64,000 nt of DNA from Cannabis sativa (GCF_029168945.1 NC_083610.1:69679580-69743579), one strand, 5' to 3'; shown: positions 49,061 through 62,197, counted from the stretch's first letter. Program-made: numbers and translations. Notes: generated by a model not told the origin, from the letters alone.

Positions 49061-50389
49061 TGAAATTGTATGTAATACTCTCTTCCATACATTAAAGATG
49101 ATTTTATGTAGTATATATTGTATACGAGTATATATACATGAAAGTTTTATGCTTCGGTCCGTATTTTTTCCGTTTTCATTTTTGGTATTTATTTTGAATT
49201 CTATATGCATTACTATATTCATATATTATTTTAGATCGATTTTATGAATGAAAAGGATTTAAAACCCATCTGAAAACTGAAAAAATTCTCTTAAGAACAC
49301 GATCGGACCCGAAAGAATTTTTTATGAAATTAAAGTCTACATTTTACGTGTTTTCGATGCTTGAAATCAATATGGATCTCTTAATTTATTCATTTAGATC
49401 ATTTTGAAATTGGTTTCATGAATTTTGGTCATCGGTGTTGTTTTTCATGGCAGTTTTTCAAAAAAAAAAAAAAAAAGGAAAATTAAGAAAAATTTAAGAA
49501 AATTCCAAAATTTTGTTACTTTGATTTATTTTTGGAATTTTATTTTATTTCCTTATTTTTGTTGATTTAGTCAATTAAATTACATTTGTTTAACTTTCCA
49601 TTCTTATTTAACATATATCTTCATATATTATATGTTATTTAGTAATAAATTATTATGGAAAGTTTTTAATTTGGTAAATTAATTAAATGCTTTATTTTTA
49701 CATGTAATTACAATAATTGTGATATTTTAAGAATGTGAATATTTAATTATTCTATAATTAAGTGCACAATTATTATATTTATTTACCAATTAAGTAATTT
49801 ATTAATTAAATTAATTGATAAATCTGCCATTAAGTATATTTTTTAATTTTGCATTTAATTCATTTCATATAATTAATTGTACTAATTTGTATATTTACCT
49901 TATTTATACAAATTAATTATTAGTGCAAATATTTAAGATGTTATATGGTCATAAATACATAATTAATTATATATTATGGAATTAAGCATTTAATTTATTA
50001 TCATACAATAATTGTATTAATTTGTATTTATTTGGAAAATTTATTTTTAATACAATTAATTTTGATTTGTATGATTTAAATGTTGTACATAAATTCCTTT
50101 TATAGTGCTAGATATATTTAGCAATATTCAAACATTAAGATAGGTTGAATATTTTATTATAGCACATAAAACTTCATAAAATTATTCATAAAATATTCAT
50201 AAAACTTCCTAAAATGAATAAAATATGAATAAAATGTAAGTAATTTTGTGGTTTGACATAAGAAAACATGAACTTGGGACAAATGCTCATATCTAGAACG
50301 GTTTTTTTATGATCTTCGGACGACCACACTAGGAGCACTAATCTCAGTGATTGTTTATTATGTTAATAACGAAATTACTTTTAGGTAGA
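49061..50389. other. Copia interior, no coding signal
   Basis: AT-rich, with CTTAAGAACACGATCGGACCC at 49291 as the only distinctive stretch. The place where gag should be shows no recognisable protein. Confidence 0.5.
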
Positions 50390-51235
50390 GCCCAATACCT
50401 AATGTCAAAGTGAAAATATAATTTTATATAATTAGGGAGTAGCCACAGCATCCTTATTTGTATAAAATTATATATTAATTAAAATTCACCTTAATGGACA
50501 TAACTTGTAATTAATTATATAGGTATAATAATTTTACCCCACAGGGATTTTATTATATTTGTATAATTAATTAGGATAATATGTTAAATTAAATTCTCTT
50601 AATTTACCCCACAGGGAGTTATGGGGATTTAATTTAATAGTGTTATCACAAATTTAATAAAGATAGATAATAAACCTTCATTTTCCTAAACTAATTGTTT
50701 AATTAAATCTATCATAAAGTTCATCTAATTTTATTAAATTTAAAATTTAGCCCACATGCAATTTTAGATTTAGTAAAATTTTAATCTTCAGTTTATACTT
50801 TAGTGTCTAGTGAACCACATAATTTTAAATAATTAGGGAGTAGCCACAGCATCTTTAATTATATAAAATTATATATATTAAGTGGATCAAGATCACATAA
50901 TGGACATGAATTATGTGAACATAATAATCTTACCCTACATGGATTTTATTATTTTTACATAATTAATATGTTAAATTAAATTCTCTTAATTTATCCCACG
51001 GGGAATTATGTAGATTTAATTTAATAATTTTATCATAAAGTATAAAATTTTGAAACATTTATAATAATTAAGTGTTTCATACCTTTCATTGAGATAGAAA
51101 TATTAAACTTTAAGTCTTTTCATAAATTGTGTAAATCTATCATAATCTACATCTAAATCTAATCTTATTAAATTAAAAATTTAGCCCACAGGCAATTTTT
51201 GTTTAATAAGATTTCATATTTAAGCATGTTTATTC
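50390..51235 (+). repeat. Two ~410 bp repeated modules in the copia interior
   Basis: Units at about 50390-50800 and 50805-51235 both carry ATTAGGGAGTAGCCACAGCAT, TAATGGACAT, GGATTTTATTAT, TAAATTCTCTTAATTTA with CCCAC(A/G)GGGA, and AAATTTAGCCCACA. A short third piece (AGAGTAGTCACAACATCT) is at 53634. Confidence 0.8.
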
Positions 51236-52129
51236 ATTGGTAAAAACATGATTCATTTAAACCTCGAAACTTTATATGTAATTTTATTACATCACTATTC
51301 ATACATTTCTTCCATACGAGTAGAAATTTCCAAAATTTATTCTGATAACTTCATCTAAAATGTACAGTTTTTACTGTATAATTAAGAAAAAATAAATCAC
51401 ACTTTATTATCACCAATAAATTTTAATTTATTGTGTATGAATTCATTCTAATATAGTTAATGTGATTATTAACACATAGTGGATTATTTTAGATTGTTAT
51501 TCCACATTCATAATTTCTTCCAAGGTTTACAAATAAACCTAAGAAAGTCAGTAACTGTGAGCAAATCTTATCCACAGACAAGATAAGTTCTCACATTTAG
51601 AAGTTTATGGAACAAGCAATATAGTAGTGACTTTGTTTTAAAATTAGCAAAGATCTTTATGTTCCAAGCTTCGTTTGAAACTTGATTTAGACACATTTAA
51701 AGGTCTTTACTATAAAATGATGATGTCACTCATAAAGATATGCAAGTTCAATCTGACAATAAGAAATGTGTTATTAATAAGAATTCTTCTACATTATAGC
51801 ACCAAAAATTATGGAACATATCTCCATAAATAGAATAAATGTTAGTAAATGGTGGGGATCTTCATTACACTAGATTTTACTAACTTTATTTAGAACTTGT
51901 GTGAATTTCATTAAGAATATGTATTCTAATACTAGAATTCTATCATATTAGAAATCATACAAGTCAATTAGTTTTGAAGACATGGACTCAAATTTTGCAT
52001 CTCATTTTTAATGATTACTCACATAAATTATATTTCTACAAAAGTATAGATTTATATGTTTCAAAGACATTTAAATCTTAAGTAGAGAAATAGTGCATTT
52101 TGCATATTAAGACAGTGAGATCAAATATA

Positions 52130-54450
52130 AAATGGAGAATACTATATTAAAATTCGTGAGTATGGATAAACTCCCAATCCATTTGCAAAGTTTCTTTAAA
52201 AGTATGGGTTCATTTCCCGATACATATGCTTGGTACACCCAAATTATAGTGTGTGACGGATTTAAGAAACTAAACATTTTTTGGACATGGGGTGGAGCCT
52301 ACATAGCAAACTCCAAACTTTCCTAAATCTTTGTCTATCGATACTCTTCAATGGGGGTGTACATATCGAATCGTGTTCTAACCAAAGTTGTTTCTCAAAC
52401 ATATTTTGAGTTGTGATAAGGTTGAAAACCGACTTGATGACATGTACACATTTTATAAATACCCATATATAGTTAGAGTACAATTGTCAAAGAAAAGATC
52501 TGGACCCAAAACCATAAATGAGCATATTTCATTTGAAAAGCTATAAGGTTTAAGGGTTACATATTTTATTATCCATCTCACAACACTAGAACTGTAGAAT
52601 TAAGAATTGACTTGATCAGTAGGAGTGATCAATCTAGGAACTTAGTTTCTGAGAAAGATCATTCATATTTTCTCAAACTTCCACCTCAAGTGTTAGATTA
52701 ATTATGATTCACAACAACCCTTAAGGTTAATGGTTATTGAGAATTCATAACTAATCATTAATAATCTACAAGTCATTGATAAAATTCTAATAAGTTATGT
52801 TATTTAGTAATTGCTTATAATTTCTAAAATAACATGTATATTGAACCATTTGCTCTTTTAAGAGTTTGTTGGTCCATCCTTAAGATGACTTATTAGAACG
52901 ATAAGATCAATATTTTCTAGTAATTACATTTTGTACAATAAGAGTTCAACTACAATATTAATTTGAGACACAAATTAAATTATAGAATGATAAAGAATTG
53001 AAGTTGTAGTACAACATGCCATGAATGAAGAAATGAATATCATAAAGAGCAATAAAGTTTATCTTTAGTAAAGTTGCCTAATGGGGTGGAGAACATTAAT
53101 TAAGCATAAGTTTTTTCACGAATAATATTCATTAGGCAACATTGAGAAACATAAAGATATAAAAGAATATTCATTACTAAGAAGTTCATTTTTGAAATAA
53201 GAATCAATAATAAAGGAGATTTACATTCTCACTTGTTTTTATAAAAGATTCTATTATAGAACTTGGCATTTGTTGCTTGTTTTAATTCATTAATCTATTC
53301 CAAACAGTGAACTAGAGGAGAAGGTATACAGACTGCCATAAAGATTTTCCTCTAATAAGTGGTGAACATATGCAAGCTTAAAGTGTCTACCTATAAATTA
53401 AAACAAACATCTCACAAATTGGTATTATATCATCTTTTCCTTTAGGTTTGAAAAGAGAATTATAGAAATAATTATATACCAGAAGGTTAGTGGGAGTAAT
53501 ATTTGTTTTATACGTAGACAATATGTTACTTGCAAATGATGATAAAAGTTTTCTATATAAGTTGAAATAATTCATATCTCAAATTATTATTTTGAGATAA
53601 GGAATATAAATAATATATATAATTTTAATTAATGAGAGAGTAGTCACAACATCTCTGATTAAATAAAATTATGTATTATTCATCTGATATAACTTTTATC
53701 TTTAAGTGCGATAAATTCAATTCGAACCAGCATCTGAAAAATGATCTGGAGTTAGAATAAATTAAGAACATTCATTTGCTTCTATTTTAGAAGCCTAATG
53801 TATGCCTAAGAGTCTGAATAAGACTTTGCATTACATTTGTTTCAGGATCGTTAAGTAGTATCAGAATAACTAAAGTTAAGACCACTTTATTCTTCATACA
53901 AAGTGATGAGGTGTCTTTAAGATACTGAAATTATATTCATACATATTTTGTTAAGATGAATTGACCATCTGGAAATATAGTTAACCAATTAGATTCTAGC
54001 GTACTTCACTGGTTGTATTGATTCACGTAAATCAATATTTTATTACAACCTTAAGATTACCAGTAAGATTATATTGTGGAGAATCTTGATTGTTATTTCC
54101 ACTATAGAAGTCACATTCATTTATTGTTTTGAGGATACATCTCGTATGATGTATTATAGAGTTTCATAGTAGGCCTGGAGTTTAGAATTACAGTTTCATT
54201 AGGCCATTAAGAAAATTTTACGATAAATTCAGCTACAATATTTATGGCTAATAACTATAAGAGTACTGGTCGAAGCTAGCATATCGACATTAAGTATTTA
54301 GCCATAAAAAAAGGCGTGATAAGTGGTCATTAATCACGCAAACTGAATTGGGTGATCGCATATCCTTGACTAAAGGCATGCCGCAACACAAATTCAAGGA
54401 TTATAAAGTAAATGTGGGATTTAGTTAACCTATATGCAGTTTTTTATATT
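52130..54450 (+). pseudogene. Copia pol relics (integrase to RNase H)
   Basis: Short readable pieces in changing frames: a region near 52390-52560 like the integrase end (FKGYIFYYPSHNTRTVELRI), then YQKVSGSNI and LYVDNMLLANDD near 53480-53540 (RT active site; normally YVDD, here YVDN), and SLTKGMPQHKFKDYKVNVG near 54370-54415 (end of RNase H). Order and spacing fit a once-normal copia pol. No frame stays open for long, and the second catalytic Asp of the RT motif is lost. Confidence 0.75.
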
Positions 54451-54751
54451 TGTACAACCAAAAATTATTCAATGAAACTCTAATTTCAATATTTTCTCAT
54501 ATTTATGTGCACCTTAATTTCATCTGAGAAAATTATCGTAAGAGGACCTGAATAAACATAAGGGTTAGGGTTTATTCGCTTAAGTACATTGCCACATAAA
54601 GTACATTGTTATATAATAAATATATCGTAATACATGGAAGATAATACTCGACTTATAATGAGGACATGTCGCTATGATTCGTATGTTTATTATATAATGA
54701 GGAACGCTTGGGTTTGAATGTTTTAGTCTAAATGCTGACCAAGTGGGAGAA

Positions 54752-55271
54752 TATAAGAATATTTTTATTTAAGGAAATATATTTCTATTTAAAGAAATAA
54801 ATTTCTATTTCAGGAAATAAATAAATAATTAATTTTCTGATAAATGAATATAAAAATATTCATTGAATCTGGACAAAATCAATTATGTAATATTCTATAT
54901 ATGGTCAGATTTCTATATTCATTACCGGATTTGATTTCCTGAATTAATTGTCAAAATATTCTGACAATTAATGTGGTGCAGATACTGATGGAGTATCTCA
55001 CCTATAAATATAGGGTCTCAGTCCCCGAGCTCCTGACTCATTCTGTTCATAACAGCAAATTCCATCTAAAGAGAGTTGAGAGAGCGAGGAAGCCCGATTA
55101 CCCACATCAACCAGTTTCCTTTGCAGATCAAAGCTTATGTGGGTTTGAAGCTCAAGATTCAATGGCTGGAGGTATTTCGATCCTTATTCATAGTGTATAT
55201 ATGTTTGATTTAATTCCGCATTTTATACATAAAACATATATATTTCAGTTTATACATATAAATGTCTAACA
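54752..55271 (+). repeat. 3' LTR of the TA...CA copia element
   Basis: 520 bp, differing from the 5' LTR mostly by transitions (for example GCGC/GTGC near 54978 and TCGGT/TCAGT near 55020). Confidence 0.9.
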
Positions 55272-55750
55272 CACACTTCACAGGCTGCTATTGCTAATGT
55301 AGTTCAAGATTATTTTCAAAACATCTACACTACTGATGGTGTAGACAATGAGACCCTCCATTTTATTCTATCTAAGGTGCCACGGTCAATATGTGATGCT
55401 GATAACAGAGAGATTACTCGGCCTTTTTTTTGCAACCGAAGTCTATGAGGCTTTAAAATCAATGAATTCAGATGGAAGTCCTGGTGTTGATGGCATGTCA
55501 CTAGTTCTGTCCTCAAAGTCCTCAACGAAGGCAGCGACCCTGCTAGTTTCAATCAAACATTAATAGCACTTGTCCCCAAAGTCAAAAAATCGCTAAATAT
55601 GACTCAGGTGCGACCTATCTGTCTTTGTAATGTTCTCTATAAGCTTGTCTCCAAATCAATTGTTATAAGACTGAAACCGTACCTCTCACAAGTTATCTCT
55701 GAGTCACAAAGTGCTTTTTTCTCATCAAGATTGATCATAGATAATGTATT
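55272..55750 (+). pseudogene. LINE ORF2, start of RT
   Basis: Resumes with SQAAIANVVQDYFQNIYTT, then (after a T-run frameshift near 55427) ATEVYEALKSMNSDGSPGVD, TLIALVPKVKKS, VRPISLCNVLYKLVSKSIV and SQSAFFSSRLIIDNV. These are RT blocks 0 to 2a in order. Cut by the gypsy element within IIDNV-. Confidence 0.88.
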
Positions 55751-57231
55751 TGTAAAGCCCGCTTAGTTAATTTGGAAATTATCAGTTGTTTATGATTAAT
55801 TATGAAATTATTTATAGCTATTTAAATAATTTATTATTCGATTATTTATGTTATTCAGTATCTTGCATATTTTGCATTTCCGGTGTCCGGTATTTTGGAA
55901 CTCGGCGTTTGGCTCAGTAGAAATCACAACTTAGTATGTTAGTAGTTGGGGACGGGTTTTAGACATTGGGAATGTCGGGAATGGCCGGGAATTTAGAATG
56001 TCCCAAAAATACCCCTTTAGTATGATTTATATGGTTTTAAGGTGGAGGGGCAAAATGGTCTTTTTGCCCCATTAGTATTTTGTCTTTTAGTGAATTTTTT
56101 ATTTGAAAATTAAATGTTTATTTTAATTGTATACTTGGCTGAAATGTATATTGCATATAGTTTATTCATTTCTCTTTTTAGCAAAAAAATCACTAAGTTT
56201 AGAAAAAGAAAGAAAATTTCCAAAATTTCACTCAAAGCTCTCTCTCTTTTCCTCTCTCTCTCGGCTGTGCATGTGGGTGAAAAAGGGTGGATTTTTCCTT
56301 TGATTTTCTAGTGGATTCTCACCCAAAGCTAAGCATTCTTCAAGCTAGGAGCCAGTAATCCGCCACTCAGCTTCAGTTCCAGTCAGGTTGACCGGCACAC
56401 CTGAAATCGGAATCCAGGTAAGATTAGTATAACAGTATGCATATGTAGATTACATGTTTAGCGTGCATGTAGGAAGCCTGCTAGATTACATTAGTTATGT
56501 ATATAGGCTTCGAACCATCCAACCCTGTCACGTCGGTATAGGCTGGAGTATGACCAGCAGCCGGAGTATGACCGGTTCGACCGATCAGGCTGACATTTGG
56601 TTGGTGGTTCAGTGCTATTGACCTATCCCGTCGGTACAGGCTGGAGTATGACCGCGGCGGAGTATGACCGGCTCGACCGATCGGGGAGGATACTTGTCAA
56701 TAGTACCGTCCCCGTGAACGTTCAAAACTCGGTACCATGTTGGACATGGCAAGAAGTGGCTCGGCACCATGTTGGACATGGCGCAGCGGGACTCGGCATC
56801 GTGTTGGACACGGCAGTTAGAATTATGTATGATATTATTATGCTTTTCTTACTGAGTCTGTCGACTCACAGTTTATGTTCATGTGTAGGTAAAGGCAAGG
56901 CTATAGCTGAGGGACCGTGAGCGAGCTTATGAGATTGTACATGTCGGGGCGGTTAGGCCTGGAGCGTACGATCCTCGGGACAGCAAGGCTGAATTTTTGT
57001 AACTGGTCGTTAGACGACTTTTAATTTTATGTAATAGTTAAACAGTTAAAACTTTTGTAAATGATTTTATAAATCGGGATCCCGAGTCTTTTGTAATATG
57101 GTTTATAAGTTTAATTAAAAAGCAAAATTTTAATTAATCACGTTTTTCCATAAACCTCGTTGATTAGCAACGAGTTTGCACAAGTACGTTTAAAAATCAC
57201 GTAATACGCCTAAGGTAGTTAGGGTGTTACA
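55751..57231 (+). repeat. 5' LTR of the gypsy element
   Basis: TGTAAAGCCC to GGGTGTTACA. CT-rich leader-like DNA at 56236-56270. Junction 56348/56349 is where the solo LTR relative has its 752 bp extra block. CAGGTAAGATT at 56415 is a strong splice-donor match kept in all three LTRs. Confidence 0.93.
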
Positions 57232-57234
57232 ATT

Positions 57235-57246
57235 TGGTATCGTAGC
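57235..57246 (+). other. Primer binding site, altered tRNA-Met type
   Basis: TGGTATCGTAGC, three bases after the LTR. It matches the usual TGGTATCAGAGC except in the middle (CGT for CAG). Confidence 0.75.
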
Positions 57247-57514
57247 CGCTGTGTTGTCTTCCGAAGATCGTCACGACATGTACAATCATCATCGGCCAGC
57301 TAGCTCGGTTCACGGTTCAGTAAGCCTTTATTGCTTTAGTAGTTTATTTTATTCAGTTATGAAAAAGAAAAGCCTGTTAGGAAGCATGTTAGTAGCCTGA
57401 TAGTAGAATAGGCGCATGTTTCGTTTTTAATTTCCAAATTAAGCGGCATTAGTAAGCTCGCCTTGAATACGACCTGATATGCCAACTCTTGGTTTCGCAG
57501 GCGGTTCTAACTAG

Positions 57515-60500
57515 ATGGACGCCAGGCGGACTACCAGGAGTCAGGGCAACTCCGTAGGGTCGAACCAAGGACAGGGAGCTCAGTTTCCCCCACCTGCTAG
57601 GGGCCGAGGCAGAGGTCCCCGAGGCAGGGCTCGTGGCCGGGGTGATGAGAACCCGCCACAGGCTGCCCAGGCTCCCCCAGCCGATTAGGGAGTCCCGAAC
57701 TGGGAGTTACGGTTTGCGGAGATGCAAGCCCGGATCGAAGAACAAGACCTCAAGATTCAGAGGTTGAGACAGCAGGGTGCTCCTGCAGTTCCTGTGCCCA
57801 TAGTTCCAGTGGCACCCGCCCCCGCCGCCTGTGCCGAGATAGTGGTGGCGGCCCATAGATTGGAACCTTTATATGAGCGGTTCCGGAAGCAGGCACCTCC
57901 GGTATTCCTGGGAGGTCCGAACGTGATGAAAGCCGAGCAGTGGCTGACGGTGATCACCAAAATTCTGAACTTCATGGGTGTCACCGGTAACGACAGAGTG
58001 GTGTGCGCCACGTTTCAGTTCCAGGAGGACGCGTTGGTATGGTGGGACATGGTGTCTCAGATCCATGACGTCACCACCATGACCTGGGAAAGGTTCCAGG
58101 AACTCTTCAACGCGAAGTATTACAATGAGGCGGTCAGAAGCGCCAAGAGGAAAGAGTTCGTTCACCTGACCCAACGGGAGAACATGAGCGTCACTGAGTA
58201 TACTACTCAGTTTGATCGGTTGGCGAGGTTAGCCTCGGGAATTGTGCCGACCGACTTCAGCAAGAAGGAGAAGTATCTGGACGGGTTGAATCCCAAGATC
58301 AGGCATGACCTGATGATCACCACTGACGACAGTACCACCTATGCTCAGATGGTGGAGAAGGCACTGCGAGCTGAGGGCGCAGTAGGGTGTATGTCGAATC
58401 GGCCCGGTACTCGGTTGGTGGCGGGGCTCCTACCCCTCCCGCATCGAGGCTATAGCAGGGGAGTAGTGGTTCGGCCATTGATCGAGGAAGAGGGCACCCA
58501 CCGCTTCCGTGGCTCGAGTCGAACAAGAGGTTCCGGGGAACCGCACGAGGAAGTCGTCCTGGTGGTACTGAGACCCGATTCTCCTATCCCGAGTGCCCTA
58601 GCTGCAAGAGGCACCATCGGGGTGAGTGCAAAGGTCAGGGATGCTTTCATTGTGGCATGCCCGGACACTTCAAGAGGGAATGTCCCCAGCTCCGACTCGC
58701 AGGCACCGAGAGCTCCAGCGATACCCACTCCAGCCAGGGTGTTCGCTATCACGCAGGCTGATGCAGATGCCAGCCCATCAGTAGTCACAGGTCCGCTTTC
58801 TATTAACAACTCACTATATTCAGTGCTGTTTGATTCTGGGGCTACACATTCTTATGTGGCGGCCAGAGTCTTTAGTAAATTGGGTAGACCCTTTGATAGA
58901 TATGAATCAGGGTTTGGAACCCTGTTACCTGGCGGAGAATTGGTTATCTCCAATAGGTGGATTAGGTCTATGCCGATCAGGATAGATGGTAGAGAGTTAA
59001 GCGCTGATCTGATAGAGATGAGCTTAGTCGAATTCGATATTATTTTAGGAATGGATTTCCTATCTAAATATTCGGCGAGCATTGACTGTAAAAGGAAGAT
59101 GGTAGTCTTCCAACCGGAAAGTGAAGAACCGTTTGTATTTGTGGGTTCATTTCAGGGATCTCGGATCCCGGTGATCTCGGCTATGTCAGCGAGAGAATTG
59201 TTGCACGGCGGGTGCTTAGGGTTTCTGGTCGTGGTGGTGGACACCACTCGGGCAGACACCATTCGGCCAGAGGACATCAGAGTGGTTCGGGAATTTTTGG
59301 ACGTTTTTCCCGAAGAACTTCCAGGGTTACCACCTCAGCGGGAGATTGATTTCGTGATTGACTTGGCACCAGAGGTGGATCCGGTTTCCAAAGCCCCGTT
59401 TAGGATGGCTCCAGCTGAACTTAAGGAATTAAAGATTCAGCTCCAAGGGTTGCTTGACATAGGGTTCATTCGGCCCAGTGTGTCACCCTGGGGAGCCCCA
59501 GTTTTGTTCGTCAAGAAGAAGGATGGATCTATGAGGATGTGCATCGACTACAGGGAGTTGAACAAGCTGACGGTGAAGAATAAATATCCATTACCTAGGA
59601 TCGATGATTTGTTCGATCAGCTTCAGGGGAAGACGGTCTTTTCTAAGATTGATCTCCGTTCGGGTTATCATCAGTTGAGAATCCGAGAGGAGGACATTCC
59701 AAAGACGGCTTTCCGCACTAGGTATGGACATTACGAGTTTCTGGTTATGTCATTCGGACTAACCAATGCTCCTGCAGCATTCATGGACCTGATGAATAGA
59801 GTATTCAAGGATTTCCTCGATATCTGTGTGATTGTGTTTATCGACGACATCCTCGTGTACTCTCAATCAGAAGAGGAGCATGAGTTACATCTTCAGATGG
59901 TACTGCAACGACTTCGAGAACATAAGCTTTACGCCAAGTTCAAAAAGTGTGAGTTCTGGTTGTCTCAGGTGTCCTTCCTAGGGCACATTGTGAGTAAAGA
60001 TGGGATCAAGGTGGATCCCGGGAAGATTGAATCCGTCAGGGATTGGCCGAGACCGAAGACAGTGACAGAGATCAGAAGCTTCTTGGGATTAGCTGGGTAC
60101 TACCGTAGGTTCGTGGAGGGGTTCTCCAAAATTTCAATGCCCCTAACCGAGCTTACAAAGAAGAATCAGCGGTTTATTTGGTCAGATAAGTGCGAAGCTA
60201 GCTTTCAGGAGCTGAAGCAGAGATTGATTACTGCTCCGGTGCTAGCTTTGCCTTCGGACAAGGAAAAGTTTGTGGTCTATTGTGACGCATCCAAACAGGG
60301 TTTGGGGTGTGTATTGATGCAAGCCGATCGGGTCATCGCTTATGCCTCCCGTCAGTTAAAGGATTATGAACAGCGATACCCGACTCATGATCTAGAATTG
60401 GCCGCAGTGGTTTTTGCACTGAAGATTTGGCGGCATTACCTTTATGGGGAGAAGTGCGAGATCTATACCGACCATAAAAGTCTCAAGTATTTCTTTACTC

Positions 60501-61665
60501 AGAAAGATTTGAACATGAGACAAAGGCGTTGGTTGGAATTAGTGAATGATTACGATTGCGAGATCCTCTATCATCCCGGAAAAGCCAATGTAGTGGCCGA
60601 TGCCCTGAGCAGAAAGGGTCCCGGGCAAGTAGCTAGCATGGTTCAGATCTCACCCCAGCTAGCTGAGGATATGGTTAGATCCAGCGTTGAGTTTGTGGTA
60701 GGTCAGCTTCACAACTTGACGCTGCAATCTGATCTATTGGAAAGAATAAAAGTTGCCCAGATGACAGATCCGGAGTTAGTGAAGATCCGAGATGAGGTAT
60801 TGGCTGGTCAAGCCAAAGACTTTTCGGTGTCAGATAGTGGGATGCTTTTGTATAAAGCCAGGGTTTGTGTTCCGAGCAGTGTGGAACTGAGAAATGAGAT
60901 TTTTGAGGAGGCTCATTCTACCCCATATTCTCTGCATCCCGGCACCACCAAGATGTACCAAGATTTGAAACCGTACTTCTGGTGGAGCGGTATGAAGAAG
61001 AATTTAGTAGAATTCGTATCGAGATGCCTCACTTGTCAGCAGATTAAGGCTGAACATCAGAGACCAGCAGGGTTGTTGCAGCCTCTAACCCTACCAGAAT
61101 GGAAATGGGAGGATATTACGATGGATTTTGTGGTCGGGTTGCCTAGGACCACGGGTTTATTTGATTCCATCTGGGTAGTGGTGGACCGATTTACGAAATC
61201 TGCTCACTTTCTGCCGGTTAGAACAACATTTTCAGTGGATCAGTTGGCAGAACTGTACGTCAGAGAGATAGTGAGACTTCACGGGGTACCGAAGTCTATA
61301 GTTTCGGACAGGGATCCGAAATTCACCTCCAAATTTTGGCAAAGTTTGCAACGGGCAATGGGTACAAAGCTAAAATTCAGTACAACATTCCATCCTCAGA
61401 CAGATGGTCAGTCCGAAAGGACAATTCAGAAATTGGAGGATATGTTGAGAGCCTGTGTTATGGACTTTGAGGGCTCATGGAGTAAGTATCTACCGTTGAT
61501 AGAATTCTCTTACAACAACAGTTATCAGAGTACGATAGGGATGGCTCCCTATGAACTGTTGTACGGTAGGAAATGCAGATCCCCTATCCACTGGGATGAG
61601 ACAGGGGAGAGGAAATACTTAGGTCCTGAGTCGGCATACGGACCAATGAGGCGATAGAGAAGATA
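57515..61665 (+). pseudogene. Gypsy gag-pol polyprotein, damaged
   Basis: The likely start is ATG at 57515 (MDARRTTRSQGNSVGS). TAG at 57686-57688 stops it at codon 58; the frame then stays open to 61657. Gag: [35 protein letters not shown]. From about 58390 to 58735 the real gag sequence lies in another frame, including zinc knuckle [14 protein letters not shown] (58642-58683), with its own TAG at 58453. Then protease [11 protein letters not shown] (58832), RT ([36 protein letters not shown] at 59837), RNase H ([14 protein letters not shown]), integrase zinc site (HPGTTKMY...CLTC) and core ([32 protein letters not shown]). A frameshift near 61640 ends the frame before the C-terminus. Catalytic residues of RT and integrase are intact. 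Confidence 0.93.
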
Positions 61666-62196
61666 AAAGCTAGAATGCTTGCCTCACAGAAAGCGCAGAA
61701 GAGTTACGCAGATCCGAAACGCAGAGATGTTGAGTTCCGAGTAGGGGACCATGTGTTTTTACGAGTATCTCCGATGAAGGGGATTAAACGTTTCGGGAAA
61801 AGAGGCAAGTTATGCCCTAGATTTACAGGACCTTTCGAGATTCTCGAGAGGATAAGTCAAGTGGCATATCGGTTAGCATTGCCTCCAGCCTTATCAGCAG
61901 TGCACAACGTATTCCATATCTCAATGTTGAGAAAATACGTTTCAGACCCCTCTCATATACTCAGTTATGAGAGTCTTCAGCTTCAGCCAGACATGACTTA
62001 TGAGGAACAGCCAGTGCAGATCCTGGATAGAAAGGATAAAGTCCTTCGGAATAAGACCATAGCATTGGTCAAGGTTCTCTGGAGAAACAGTAAGGTGGAA
62101 GAAGCCACCTGGGAGCTAGAGACAGATATGAGAGCTCAATATCCAGAGTTATTCAGGTTAGATTTCGGGGACGAAATCCTTTTAAGGGGGGGATAG
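61640..62196 (+). pseudogene. Gypsy pol C-terminus: GPY/F module and chromodomain
   Basis: Frame-shifted continuation of the polyprotein: [55 protein letters not shown] (GPY/F), HNVFHISMLRKYV, then chromodomain KVLWRNSKVEEATWELETDM and FGDEILLRGG. Chromodomains direct insertion to marked chromatin. Two extra bases or one lost base at about 61640 separate it from the rest. Confidence 0.9.
62184..62193 (+). other. Polypurine tract of the gypsy element
   Basis: AAGGGGGGGA, four bases before the 3' LTR. Confidence 0.88.
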
Positions 62197-62197
62197 T

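Larger units (their letters stand above)
48077..55271 (+). mobile_element. Ty1/copia element with TA...CA LTR ends, decayed interior
   Basis: LTRs at 48077-48595 and 54752-55271 start TATAAGAATA and end GTCTAACA. Duplication CACAC at 48072-48076 and 55272-55276. Primer site TGGTATCAGAGC at 48598 and a purine tract AAGTGGGAGA at 54741. The LTRs differ at about six sites plus one base by eye. The 6.2 kb interior has only short copia relics and no long ORF. Confidence 0.92.

Noticed and set aside
56597..56920. 107-residue ORF in the gypsy LTR
   Set aside because: A translation of the LTR tandem repeat; the matching frame is broken in the other LTR.
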